Assembly: GCA_016713175.1 (NCBI GenBank)
Contig: JADJPQ010000001.1
Location: forward strand, 1-64,000
Direction of reading: 5' to 3'
Length of the DNA stretch: 64,000 nt
DNA from: Planctomycetota bacterium
GTDB lineage: Bacteria; Planctomycetota; UBA1135; UBA2386
The notes under the pieces were generated by a model. The model ran no database searches. It worked only from the letters and a program-made list of their open reading frames with translations, and was not told where the DNA came from. Below are positions 24,603 through 33,435 of the stretch, in pieces. Positions within the stretch are counted from its first letter, which is position 1. Every line of letters starts with the position of its first letter. A program made the translations under genes and the position numbers.

Positions 24603-26666
24603 TTACTTGCCCTTGCCCAGCAGTTCGTCGGCGATCCGCTGCAGATCGTGCACCTTGGTCAGCGCCTCGAGGATCGCATCGGTGTGCACCGACACCGCCC
24701 GCGCGCGTTCCTGCGTGTAGTAGAAGTCGTTCGCCAGCGACTCGATGTTGCCATCGAAGATCAAACCGACGACCTGCAGCTCCTTGTCGACGACGCACGA
24801 GCCGGAGTTGCCGCCGACGATGTCATTGGTGCTGGCGAAGCAGACCTTGCGCGCCATGTCGATCTTGTCCTTGGCGGCGGTCCACGGGTCCGCGAGGTTG
24901 AACGGATACTGGTTGCCGAACTCGAACGAGCGGCCGTACAGCCCGTAGAAACTCGTCGCCCACGGCGCCTGCGTGCCGTTGTAGCCGTAGCCGGCGACGC
25001 GGCCGTCCGAGAATCGCAGCGTCATCGTCGCGTCCGGACTGGTCTTGGTGCCGAACACCGCGTGCAGCGCCTGGCCGATCCGGCGGCCTTGCGCCGCCAG
25101 TGCTGCCTCGATCTCCTTCTGTTCCTTCTCGAGGGCCTGTTGCAGCGGCCACAGCACGCGCGCGACCGACAGCGCGTAGTCCTTGCTGCTCGCGATCGCC
25201 TCGGCGCCGCCGTCCAGCAGTTCTCGCACTTCTTCCTTGTCACCGCCGAGGCTGCGGCCGAGCCGGCGCGTGATCGACTTGGCGTCGCCGCCCAGAGCCT
25301 GCAGGAACGGATCGTCCGCCGGCAGCCAGCGCGCCGCGCGCGCGAACATCGTCGGAATCAGCTTCGCCACCAGGGGATTGATGTCGACGTCGCCGCCCAT
25401 GGCGGCGGCTCTGGCGGCCTCGCGCTGCCCGTCGTCGAGGTTCGGATCCGCGGCCTTGACGATGGCCAGCGCGATCTCGAGATGCGGCGAGTAGCCGGCG
25501 GCATGGAACGCGATCTTCGGCTGCAGCACGCGCCGGCGCTGCGTCAGTTCGGCGATCTGGTCCCAGATGTCGCCGAAGCGGGCCTGCAGATCGGCGTTGG
25601 CGGCGATCGCGGCGCGGAAACGGTCTTCGTGGCCGTGCTTGATCGCCATCAACTTCCCGTCGCGCAGGCCGGTCAAGGTGCCATGGACCGACTTGTAGCT
25701 GTTCTCGATGCCGAGCAGCGCGGTCTTCAGCTGCGGGACCATCTCGGCGAACGGCCGCACCGCCGCCATTTCGTCTTCCCACTGCTGCAGCATGATCGGG
25801 TACTCGACGTCGCGCTGGAACTCGAGCTGCGCCTTGGTGAACAGCCGGTTGGTGTTGCCGGGATTGCCCGGCACGAACACCAGTTCGCCGTCCTTGGCGC
25901 CTTCGTGCCGCCAGCGGAACCAATTGGCCGCGGTGTCGGCCGGCTTGTCGCCGTCCCAGGCGCGGACGAACGAGAAGTCGATGCTCCAGCGCGGATAGGT
26001 GAAGTTGTCCGGATCGCCACCGAAGTGCGCGGCCTGCAGGTTGACCGCCATCACCAGCCGGAGGTCGTCGTAGACGCGATAGCGATAGAGCTGCGTGACC
26101 GCGCCCTGATACAGCGTCACGACCTGGTGCATCGTGCCGGGATTGGCGGCATCGGCCGCTTCCTTGATCTTCCTGGCGTTGTCCTCGCGCAGCTTCGCCG
26201 CCGCCGTCGCGTCGGGCGCGTCGGTGAGGCCCTCGGCGACCCGCGCCGTGATGTCTTCCTGGCCGATCAGTTGGTGCACGGTCAGGCCGGGAATCGGCAG
26301 CTCGTCCTCGAGCGCCTTGGCGGCGAAGCCGTTGGTCATCAGGTCGCGATCACCCTGGATCTCGGCGATCTTGTCCCGCACGCAGTGGTGATTGGTCATG
26401 ATCAGGCCCTGCGGCGACACGAACGACGCCGAGCACCACGGGTTCTCGCGTTCGCCGAGCCGCAACGCGCCCAGCCGCAGCGTGTCGAGCCACTTCTGGT
26501 CCGGCTTGAAGCCGTATTCCTTCTCGAGGTAGGCGAGCGGCGGGTTCTCGAAGGTCCACATCTTGCCCATCGCCAGGTGATCGTCGGTTCCCTGGGGAAT
26601 CTGCTGGGCCGTGGCGAACGACAGGGCCAGCGCGATGGCCGGCAACGAGTGCGGGGTTCGGGTCAT
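24603..26666 (-). CDS. S46-family dipeptidyl peptidase (DPP7/DPP11 type)
   Basis: A 687-residue exported serine peptidase with a signal peptide (about 1-20). The S46 triad is visible: His in LIMTNHHC (near residue 93), Asp in FGGDPDNFTYPR, and Ser in VGGNSGSCVVDKEL near the C-terminus. The N-terminal motif GMWTF is present as GKMWTFENPP. S46 enzymes are large chymotrypsin-fold peptidases that release dipeptides from peptide N-termini in the periplasm. Length is normal for the family. It is a single gene, convergent with the DUF4143 relic. Confidence 0.92.
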   Translation of the reverse strand: MTRTPHSLPAIALALSFATAQQIPQGTDDHLAMGKMWTFENPPLAYLEKEYGFKPDQKWLDTLRLGALRLGERENPWCSASFVSPQGLIMTNHHCVRDKIAEIQGDRDLMTNGFAAKALEDELPIPGLTVHQLIGQEDITARVAEGLTDAPDATAAAKLREDNARKIKEAADAANPGTMHQVVTLYQGAVTQLYRYRVYDDLRLVMAVNLQAAHFGGDPDNFTYPRWSIDFSFVRAWDGDKPADTAANWFRWRHEGAKDGELVFVPGNPGNTNRLFTKAQLEFQRDVEYPIMLQQWEDEMAAVRPFAEMVPQLKTALLGIENSYKSVHGTLTGLRDGKLMAIKHGHEDRFRAAIAANADLQARFGDIWDQIAELTQRRRVLQPKIAFHAAGYSPHLEIALAIVKAADPNLDDGQREAARAAAMGGDVDINPLVAKLIPTMFARAARWLPADDPFLQALGGDAKSITRRLGRSLGGDKEEVRELLDGGAEAIASSKDYALSVARVLWPLQQALEKEQKEIEAALAAQGRRIGQALHAVFGTKTSPDATMTLRFSDGRVAGYGYNGTQAPWATSFYGLYGRSFEFGNQYPFNLADPWTAAKDKIDMARKVCFASTNDIVGGNSGSCVVDKELQVVGLIFDGNIESLANDFYYTQERARAVSVHTDAILEALTKVHDLQRIADELLGKGK

Positions 26667-26777
26667 GCAGGAGCGGCGTTGAAAAGGGTGAACAGGATAC
26701 GGATGTCAGCGTGAGGCCGCGTGTTGGATCGGCAAGAACACCTGTGGCGGTTCACCTTTCGGGTACGTCGCCGGTGG

Positions 26778-28055
26778 TCAGTCGGTCCGTTGGAGCGCCG
26801 CGATCACCTCGACGTGCTCGGTGTGCGGGAACAGATCGCACAGCCGTGCCGCCACCAGCCGGTAGCCGCCGTGGCACAGGCCCTCCAGGTCTGCGGCCAG
26901 CGAATCGACATCGCACGCCACATGCAGCAGATGCCGCGGCTTCGCCGCCAGCACGCGCGCGACGCCGGCGGCCTGCAGGCCGCTGCGGGGTGGATCGACG
27001 ACCAGCAGGTCGGCCCGTTCGGGCAACTCGGCGGTCGCAAACGGCGCGCGCATGACGGTGGTCACGTCGGCGAAGCCGTTCTTCCTGGCGTTCTGTTCGG
27101 CGTCACGGCAGGCCCCGGTGTTGTCTTCGACGATCGTCAGGCGTGCGGCACCGGCGCGCAGCAGCCGCAGACCGAACGCGCCGACGCCGCCATAGCCGTC
27201 GATGACCTGCTGGCCGCGGACATCGCCGCACATCCGCACGGCTTGCCGGTACAGCAGCGAGCTGGCCTCGCGATGCACCTGATAGAAACTGCCGGCACTG
27301 ATCTGGAACGTCAGACCGTCGCGTCGATCCTCGCACCAGTCGCGGCCGCGCAGCGGCACGTGGCGATCGCCGAGCAGGAACAGATCGTCGCGCTCGCTGA
27401 TGCTGCGGACGACGCCGACCGCCTTGGTGACTGGACCAGGCAGCGCCGGCAGGGCGCGGGCGGCGACCAGCAGGCGCTCGGCGAGTTCATCTCCGGCTGG
27501 AAACAGGCCCGGCGTGGTGACGACGCCGAGCAGCAGTTCGCCGGTGCCGGCGGCGAGCCGGGCCCAGATCGCGCGGATCTGGCCGCTGCCGTCCTGTTCA
27601 TCGAACGGTTGCAAACCGAGTTCGCGCAGCACCGTCTCGGCGCGCCGGCCGAACTCGGTCAGCCCGGGATCCTGCGTGCGACACTCGCGGATCGGCACCA
27701 CGTCGTGGCTCCGACGCGCGAAGATGCCGACGGTGGCCTGGCCGCGGTCGTCCTTGCGGACCGGATAGAGCAGCTTGGTGCGGAAGTGCAGGGGCGTCCG
27801 CTCGGGCGGGTCCCAAGCGACACTGCTGTGGGTCAGGAAGCCGCCGATCTTGGTCTCGACGTCGATCAGTTTGGCCTGCAGCTGCTGGCCGATCGGCTGG
27901 TCGAGCAGCGAACAGCCGCCGCAGACACCGAAGTGCGGACACCACGGCAGCGGCGGCGCCTTGGCCTTGCGGGGTGCGGCCGAGGGGCGACCGGCGCGTG
28001 GACGGGAACGGCCCGATGAGTGCTGGCGGGAACGGCGATTCGGAGCGGGCGACAC
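26778..28055 (-). CDS. RNA m5U methyltransferase (TrmA/RlmD family)
   Basis: A 425-residue SAM-dependent methyltransferase. A basic N-terminal tail is followed by a Cys cluster (WCPHFGVCGGCSLL) of the 4Fe-4S type seen in RlmD-like enzymes. The catalytic domain has GSFYQVH, the SAM site VIDGYGGVGAFGLRLL, LLVVDPPRSGL, the catalytic-Cys region LLHVACDVDSLAADL, and LFPHTEHVEVIAAL at the end. The usual SCNP motif is ACDV here, but the Cys is kept. It makes 5-methyluridine in rRNA or tRNA. No TRAM domain is obvious. Confidence 0.85.
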   Translation of the reverse strand: MSPAPNRRSRQHSSGRSRPRAGRPSAAPRKAKAPPLPWCPHFGVCGGCSLLDQPIGQQLQAKLIDVETKIGGFLTHSSVAWDPPERTPLHFRTKLLYPVRKDDRGQATVGIFARRSHDVVPIRECRTQDPGLTEFGRRAETVLRELGLQPFDEQDGSGQIRAIWARLAAGTGELLLGVVTTPGLFPAGDELAERLLVAARALPALPGPVTKAVGVVRSISERDDLFLLGDRHVPLRGRDWCEDRRDGLTFQISAGSFYQVHREASSLLYRQAVRMCGDVRGQQVIDGYGGVGAFGLRLLRAGAARLTIVEDNTGACRDAEQNARKNGFADVTTVMRAPFATAELPERADLLVVDPPRSGLQAAGVARVLAAKPRHLLHVACDVDSLAADLEGLCHGGYRLVAARLCDLFPHTEHVEVIAALQRTD

Positions 28056-28154
28056 GGGGCGGAGATGCTAGGCCGGCGGCGCGCCGGTCGCCTGGGACCA
28101 GACGAAACAACGGTCGCTTTTGTCGGCGATCGTGACGCGACGCCGGCACCTCCG

Positions 28155-29498
28155 TCAGTCGCGGAAGTCGACTTCGACCTCAGGTGTGGTGACTTCGCCC
28201 ATCCAATAGTGATCCGCCGGCCCATCCCACACTGTGGGCGAGAACGCGAACCGGAACGAAAGGCGGTGGCGGCCACGCAGGGACGCCAGCGGCTTGCCAT
28301 CGAGCCAGTAGTGCTGCAGCGAGGCGACGACAGTTCGCGTCGTGCCCGGTTCGTGCGGCTGGAAGCCCATTTCGGCGGGAATGGTCACCGGCAGATCGGG
28401 CGGTTGTGAGCAGGGTTTGCCGTCGACCAGCAGTTGGCAATGCAGCGGCTGCGGCACGTCGGCACGCGTGATGCCGATCACGTTGTAGTGGCGGGCGCGC
28501 GGCGAATCGTGGCGCAGTTGCAGTGCCAGCAGCGGATTGCCGTCGGCGGCGCGCAGCGTTGCGTTCTGCAGCAGCATGCGAGCCTGCATGAAGTCGACCG
28601 GTTGGCTCCACGCCGTGGTGGCGCCGTCGCAGCGGACGATGGTGCTGACGACCAACGGGTGCGCGAACGTCAACCAGCGCGCACCCGCGGGCGGCAGCAG
28701 CGACACCAGGCGCAGTTCGATCTGCCATTCGCCGCGTTCGTCGAGCAGCAGGCGCTGCGTGGCGGTCGGTTCGCCCGCACCGAATCGCTGCACGAACCAG
28801 AGCGCGTCCGGCTTCCAGCCAGCGCCGTCGGGTCGCACGGCGAAGTAGGGCGGCAGCCCCGGTCGTTGCAGCCGCAGTTCGTCGAGTGCCACGTCGAGCG
28901 GGCGCCCTGGAGTGACTTCGGCGCCGAAGTCGAGTTGTGCGGACCAGCGTTGGCCCGTGGGGTCTCGTACGGTCGCCTCGACGGCGAACGGCAGCGCGGC
29001 TCCGGTTGGCGAAGTGGCCGCGAAGGTGGCCGCGACATCGGCCAGCGATCGTCCAGCGGGCCACGCCCGCAGCACCAGGCCATGTGGACCGTGCGCGCGC
29101 AGATCGAGCCCGAAGGTGGCCGGCGAGAACATCGACCAGCTGCCACCGCGATGCGGCACGATGCGGACGCCGAAGAGTTCGTTGTCCTGCCAGCCCGCAG
29201 CCTTCGGATCCGGTTGCTGCCAGCCGATCGCGACGACGATGCCGATCGCGAACAGCGCGACCGCCGCCGCCAGCCAGGTGTTCGGGAACGACCGGGCGTG
29301 CCTGGGTGCCGGCCGCGCCACGACTGGGGAATTCGCCAGGGCATCGTCGATGGCCGCGCGGACCGCGGCGAGTTCCTGGTGGCGGCGCGCGAAGGCTGGC
29401 TCCTGCTGCAGCCGCACCCGGGTTGCCGTCGCGGCGACATCGTCGAGTTCGCCGTCGATCAGGCTCTGCAGCAGTTCGTCGTCGGGATGGGTGTTCAT
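28155..29498 (-). CDS. Anti-sigma factor-like transmembrane protein with large external domain
   Basis: 447 residues. The cytoplasmic N-terminus resembles an anti-sigma domain (DDELLQSLIDGELDD, then helical LQQEPAFARRHQELAAVRAAI). One membrane helix lies near 73-95 (WLAAAVALFAIGIVVAIGW). The outside part is about 350 residues of unassigned beta-rich sequence, ending MGEVTTPEVEVDFRD. The ATG overlaps the sigma gene's stop (ATGA), the usual arrangement of a sigma factor with its regulator. The external domain probably senses an envelope or extracellular signal. Confidence 0.75.
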   Translation of the reverse strand: MNTHPDDELLQSLIDGELDDVAATATRVRLQQEPAFARRHQELAAVRAAIDDALANSPVVARPAPRHARSFPNTWLAAAVALFAIGIVVAIGWQQPDPKAAGWQDNELFGVRIVPHRGGSWSMFSPATFGLDLRAHGPHGLVLRAWPAGRSLADVAATFAATSPTGAALPFAVEATVRDPTGQRWSAQLDFGAEVTPGRPLDVALDELRLQRPGLPPYFAVRPDGAGWKPDALWFVQRFGAGEPTATQRLLLDERGEWQIELRLVSLLPPAGARWLTFAHPLVVSTIVRCDGATTAWSQPVDFMQARMLLQNATLRAADGNPLLALQLRHDSPRARHYNVIGITRADVPQPLHCQLLVDGKPCSQPPDLPVTIPAEMGFQPHEPGTTRTVVASLQHYWLDGKPLASLRGRHRLSFRFAFSPTVWDGPADHYWMGEVTTPEVEVDFRD

Positions 29499-30007
29499 GC
29501 TTCCTCCAATGGCCGCAGTCGTTCGGCGAGCAGCGCCGATCCGGCGGCAATGCGGGACTTGATGGTGCCGAGTGGCACGTCGAGCGTGTCGGCGATCTCC
29601 TGGTACGACATGCCGTCGAGCGAGCGCAGCACCAACGCGTCGCGATATGGCGCCGGCAGCCTTGCCAGCTCGGCCTGCACGCGGCGGCGCTGTTCTTCCC
29701 GGGTAAGCGTCGCCAGGGGGCCGTCGCGTTGGTCGGCGAGTTCGTCGGGGTCGGTCTCCGCTCGCGCGCCGCTGGTCGTCGCGGCGAGTCGCTGGCGCCA
29801 GCGCACCAGGGTCCGCACGGCGATGCGATGGCAGAACGTCGCCGGTGCGGACTCGCCGCGGAAACCCGGCAGCGCCCGGTGGATCGCGGTCAGGGCCTCT
29901 TGCAGGCCGTCGTCGGCGTGTTGGCGCCCGACCAGATGCACGGCAAGCCGGTGCAGCCTCGGGCGCAGTTCTTCGAGCAGCGCCGCTTGATCCAGTGCGT
30001 CGGCCAT
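29495..30007 (-). CDS. ECF RNA polymerase sigma factor
   Basis: 170 residues. Sigma region 2 (RPRLHRLAVHLVGRQHADDG and CHRIAVRTLVRWRQRL) and region 4 (LARLPAPYRDALVLRSLDGM, then YQEIADTLDVPLGTIKSRIA) are both present. The ATG at 30007 gives a normal ECF length. The gene ends overlapping the anti-sigma-like gene and is divergent from a beta-lactamase-fold gene starting 100 bases away, so the intergenic stretch probably holds promoters for both. Confidence 0.88.
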   Translation of the reverse strand: MADALDQAALLEELRPRLHRLAVHLVGRQHADDGLQEALTAIHRALPGFRGESAPATFCHRIAVRTLVRWRQRLAATTSGARAETDPDELADQRDGPLATLTREEQRRRVQAELARLPAPYRDALVLRSLDGMSYQEIADTLDVPLGTIKSRIAAGSALLAERLRPLEEA

Positions 30008-30106
30008 CTTGTCGGTTCCGGCAGCAGCGTTCGGCATCGCCCCCGTTGGTGGCAAGACCTGGCCGTCGAGTTCGCCAAATCCCTGGAATCGCGGTGGTGG
30101 ATCGAG

Positions 30107-31378
30107 ATGGCGGCGAAGCCTGCGACTGCCGACACTGCGGCCATGCTGTTGGCCGTGCTGGTGTCCTGGTTGCCTCTGCCGCAAGAACCGCCGACCGCGG
30201 TGGCGACGCCAGCCGCCCAGGAGCCGGCGGGGCGTGATCTGGCGGCGATCCTGGCCGGTGAACCGTCCCTGGCGCCGGTGCTGCAGCAGGCCAGGGCCCA
30301 TCGCGTGCAGATCCTGCTGGGCGAACCGGTGACGCTGGCCGATGGTCGGACGGTGTTGCGGCGCAGCGCGTTCGGCGACCCGCAGCAGTACTTCTATCCG
30401 GCGAGTTCGATCAAGCTGTGTGGAGCGATTGCGGCCTTGCTGGAAGTGCAGCGGCTGAATGCCGAGCGCGGCACCGCGATCGGGTTGACGACCCCGATGC
30501 GCGTCGGTGCGCGGTTTCCCGGGGACAGCGAGGTCGTCGCCGATGCGACCAACCTGGATGGCGGGTTGCTGACGCTCGGGCACGACCTGCGCAAGCTGTT
30601 CCTGGTCAGCGACAACGCGGCCTACAACCACACGCTCGAACTGGTCGGGCCGACGCGGCTCAACGAGACGATGTGGCGGGCCGGGTTCACGTCCTGCCGA
30701 TTGTGGCACCGCCTGTCGGAAGCGCGCACGCCGGCAGAGAATCGACAGACCCGGCCGGTGACGTTCGTGGTCGACGAGACGGCGCTGCCGGTCGCGGCCC
30801 GCGAGGAGACGCTGGAACTGCACAACGATGCGTTCACCGAACTCGACGTCGGGCAGGCCTGGATGCGCGGCAGCGAGAAGGTCGCCGGACCGATGTCGTT
30901 TGCGCAGAAGAACGCCATCTCGCTGCGGGACCTGCAGGATCTGCTGGTCGAAGTCGTCCGGCCGGAGATCGACACCGGCAAACGTGGGTTTCCGGAACTG
31001 TCGGTCGCCGCTCGCGCGTTCGCCGTGCGCGCCCTGGGCGAATTGCCGCGCGAATCCGCCAATCCGCGCTATGACCCGGCGAGGGTCGGCGACGAGCACT
31101 GCAAGTTCGTGCTGCCCGGTCTGCGGCGGGTGGTGCCGGCGCAACATCTGCGCGTCCACGACAAGATCGGGCGGGCCTACGGGTTCTCGATCGAGAACGC
31201 CTATGTCGAGGACCTGCGCACCGGTCGCGGGTTCTTCCTGGCCATCGTGCTCTACACCAATCCCGACGGCGTGCTCAACGACGATCAGTACGCGTACGAC
31301 ACGGTGGCCGATCCGTTCCTGGCGACCGTCGGCGAAGTGATCGCGCGGACGGTGTGGTGGCAACCGACGTCGCGCTGA
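30107..31378 (+). CDS. Exported serine hydrolase of the class A beta-lactamase fold
   Basis: 423 residues from the ATG at 30107; a later ATG (30143) starts the hydrophobic signal segment directly. The catalytic set of the beta-lactamase / D,D-peptidase fold is visible: SxxK in YFYPASSIKLCG, SDN in FLVSDNAAYNHTLE, and a KTG-like HDKIGRAYGF. The KTG motif is K-I-G. Such proteins act on peptidoglycan peptides or beta-lactams, but many environmental homologues have unknown substrates, so resistance should not be assumed. It is divergent from the ECF/anti-sigma pair and convergent with the next gene, only three bases apart. Confidence 0.75.
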   Translation: MAAKPATADTAAMLLAVLVSWLPLPQEPPTAVATPAAQEPAGRDLAAILAGEPSLAPVLQQARAHRVQILLGEPVTLADGRTVLRRSAFGDPQQYFYPASSIKLCGAIAALLEVQRLNAERGTAIGLTTPMRVGARFPGDSEVVADATNLDGGLLTLGHDLRKLFLVSDNAAYNHTLELVGPTRLNETMWRAGFTSCRLWHRLSEARTPAENRQTRPVTFVVDETALPVAAREETLELHNDAFTELDVGQAWMRGSEKVAGPMSFAQKNAISLRDLQDLLVEVVRPEIDTGKRGFPELSVAARAFAVRALGELPRESANPRYDPARVGDEHCKFVLPGLRRVVPAQHLRVHDKIGRAYGFSIENAYVEDLRTGRGFFLAIVLYTNPDGVLNDDQYAYDTVADPFLATVGEVIARTVWWQPTSR

Positions 31379-31381
31379 CGG

Positions 31382-32350
31382 TCAGCGCTCGGAGCTCGGC
31401 TCTGGCAGGTCGACGATGACGAGTTCGCCGGCCCGAGTGGTCTTGCGCACCGTTGCCAACCGTTCGCGACCGCTGGCATCGACGCCGATGGCCAGCACGC
31501 CGATGCCGACACCGACCAGGAATCGCGTGTCGGCGCCGGATCGGCGGCCGCGCCACAACCGCTCGCGTTGCGGGTCGCTCAGATACGCTTTCGCATCCCG
31601 GACGAGCACTTCGGCGAGCGCCGGGGCACGCAGCGGGGCGATCGTGGGCGTGTAGCTGCGCCAGGCCACGCGGCTGCGGACCGCGGTGGCCAACGGCAGT
31701 GCCAGGCCAGCTTCGACCGGCGTGCCGGTGCGGCGGAGGAAGCGTGGTTCCCGCAGCGTCGCGGTGCCGCGGGCATCGGTGAACGCCTCGTGCACGGCGG
31801 TCGTCTGATCGTGGGCGAACAGGCCGACCGGGACATCGGCCAGCGGCCGGTCGTCCGCATCGGTCACCGTGACGGTGACCAGCCGTTCGCGCAGCGCGAC
31901 CAGCCGGATCGCGGGGCTGTCGGTGGCCACCAGCGCTTCGCCGAGACGATCGCCGTGCAAGGCCTTGACCGACACGAACGGCCGATCGTGCGGCAGGCGG
32001 ACCCGGACACTGCCATCGGGGCCGGTGCGAAAGCAGGTGCCCATCCAGGTCATCGCGATCGCAGCCTGTCGCAGTTCGTCCCCGAGATGCTGCGCCATGG
32101 TGGCAGTGATGGTTCGCATTCCGGCTGGGCCGATCGCATCGGCCGGCACGTCGATGACCGCGACCAGTGCGTCCTTGACCGCATCGCCGTGTTCATCGAC
32201 GACGACAACCGGTGTGCCATCGGCGACCGGCGCCTCGACGGCAATCGTGGCGGCGCGCAGCAGCGGATCGATCGGTGGAACCGGCAGCCCGCTCTGGGCC
32301 AGCATGGCCGAACCGAACAGCGCGGTGAGGTGACGGCCGGGGAACGGCAT
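31382..32350 (-). CDS. Secreted protein with carboxypeptidase-regulatory-like domains
   Basis: 322 residues with a signal-like N-terminus (HLTALFGSAMLAQSG). It has two Ig-like beta regions of the carboxypeptidase-regulatory / CnaB type: GTPVVVVDEHGDAVKDALVA, continuing to PDGSVRVRLP, and RLVTVTVTDADDRPLADVPV, continuing to DARGTATLREP. A C-terminal segment (TRFLVGVGIGVLAIGVDASG) follows. The pattern of duplicated VxDxxGxPL strands resembles the external part of the fused sigma factor at 41812. No enzyme motif is seen. It is probably an envelope protein. The ATG at 32350 was chosen because upstream residues are non-coding in character. Confidence 0.6.
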   Translation of the reverse strand: MPFPGRHLTALFGSAMLAQSGLPVPPIDPLLRAATIAVEAPVADGTPVVVVDEHGDAVKDALVAVIDVPADAIGPAGMRTITATMAQHLGDELRQAAIAMTWMGTCFRTGPDGSVRVRLPHDRPFVSVKALHGDRLGEALVATDSPAIRLVALRERLVTVTVTDADDRPLADVPVGLFAHDQTTAVHEAFTDARGTATLREPRFLRRTGTPVEAGLALPLATAVRSRVAWRSYTPTIAPLRAPALAEVLVRDAKAYLSDPQRERLWRGRRSGADTRFLVGVGIGVLAIGVDASGRERLATVRKTTRAGELVIVDLPEPSSER

Positions 32351-32383
32351 GGCGGTGCGTGAAGTTCGCTGAGACGCGGGCCC

Positions 32384-32408
32384 GCAGCGGTTCTTCCCGC
32401 TGCTTTTT
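32384..32408 (+). terminator. Intrinsic-terminator-like hairpin, T-run on the plus strand
   Basis: GCAGCGG (32384-32390), loop TTCTTC, CCGCTGC (32397-32403) and then TTTTT. The T-run reads on the plus strand, although both flanking genes are on the minus strand. It could stop antisense transcripts running on from the beta-lactamase-fold gene, or act as a simple hairpin end for the acyltransferase mRNA. Confidence 0.5.
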
Positions 32409-32427
32409 CGACGCCGCGACGAGCTGG

Positions 32428-33435
32428 TCAGTCGGTGGCGATGACGCCGGATGCGAACAACGCCGCCTTGTCGGCGAGGCCGCGCCAGCCCTCGCGCAGC
32501 ACACAATGCCCGACCGGCGCGCGCAGCGATGCCCCTGGCCCCGCACACAACAGCACATCCGGCTGGAACTCGCGCATCGCCGTGCGCACCGAGGCCGAGA
32601 AGTCGTAGGTCTCCAGCACCTGCGCGCCGGTCGTGTAGGCCAGCAGTTGCCGCGGATCCGCCGACCACGGCGAATGCACGTTGCCGAAGCCGTCGATCAG
32701 GTGGCAGTCCGGCGGGCGCATCGGCAGCTCGCCGAGCAGTTCGCGCGCCTGCACCGCGGTCGCTTCGCACAGGCGCGTGTGGAACGGGCCATGGCCGGCC
32801 AGCCGGAACGGGAACTCGCGGTCGCCGATCTTGACCTTCGGCAGCGTCGCCAGCAGTTCGCCGATCGCCGCTTCGGTGCCGGCCAGCACTTCGTGACCGC
32901 CGAGCCGGATGCTGTGCGCGCAGGTGAACTCCGGGCCCTGGTCGTCGACGGCCTGAAGCGCGCGGGTGACGGCCGCGACCAGCGTCGGATCGGTCCGCCA
33001 GTCGTCCCCGACCGTCGTGGTCAGGATCTGGCCACCGGCCACCTGCTTCTGCAGCGCCGCCATCGTCGCCACCAGCCGCCAGCCCGACACCGGATCGAGA
33101 GCGCCGGCAACCGTCAGCGCGGTGTACCAGCCGAGCGAGTTGCCAGCGACGGCCAGGATCCGATAGCGCGACCGCAATTGCGCCGCGTGCGCCACCGTGC
33201 TGAACCAGATCAGTTCGGCGGCATTCTCGCCATCGAGGTGCACACCGGGTCGGAACTTGTCGGCAGCGTCGAGCTCGCCGATCCGCGGTTTGCCCTGCGA
33301 ACGGCGCCAGTCGTCACTGGCGGCCAGCGCCTCGGCGAGCGGGCCGGGCGCCAACAGCCGGCCGATCGTGCCGAGTTCGTCCTTGCCGTAGGAGCCCCGG
33401 CCCGGGCACAGCAGCACTGCCGTCTTCTGGCTCAC
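32428..33435 (-). CDS. Malonyl-CoA:ACP transacylase-like acyltransferase
   Basis: 335 residues of the FabD acyltransferase fold. The nucleophile elbow is AVAGNSLGWYTAL (Ser in GNSLG) and the His partner lies in LAGHGPFHTRLCEA; LLCPGRGSYGKDELG at the N-terminus takes the place of the usual FPGQGSQ. FabD moves malonyl groups from CoA to acyl carrier protein. The divergent N-terminal motif and the pairing with an oxoacid dehydrogenase suggest a different acyl group. The GTG start overlaps the E1 gene's stop, so the two proteins are made together. Confidence 0.75.
   Translation of the reverse strand: MSQKTAVLLCPGRGSYGKDELGTIGRLLAPGPLAEALAASDDWRRSQGKPRIGELDAADKFRPGVHLDGENAAELIWFSTVAHAAQLRSRYRILAVAGNSLGWYTALTVAGALDPVSGWRLVATMAALQKQVAGGQILTTTVGDDWRTDPTLVAAVTRALQAVDDQGPEFTCAHSIRLGGHEVLAGTEAAIGELLATLPKVKIGDREFPFRLAGHGPFHTRLCEATAVQARELLGELPMRPPDCHLIDGFGNVHSPWSADPRQLLAYTTGAQVLETYDFSASVRTAMREFQPDVLLCAGPGASLRAPVGHCVLREGWRGLADKAALFASGVIATD

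Noticed and set aside
26676..26756. Inverted repeat AAAGGGTGAAC ... GTTCACCTTT upstream of the S46 peptidase
   Set aside because: The arms differ by an extra G and are about 60 bases apart. Too weak to call an operator.
31372..31388. Palindrome GCGCTGAC-G-GTCAGCGC between convergent genes
   Set aside because: Both genes end in an Arg codon (CGC) plus TGA and are three bases apart, which by itself creates the symmetry. No need for a regulatory role.
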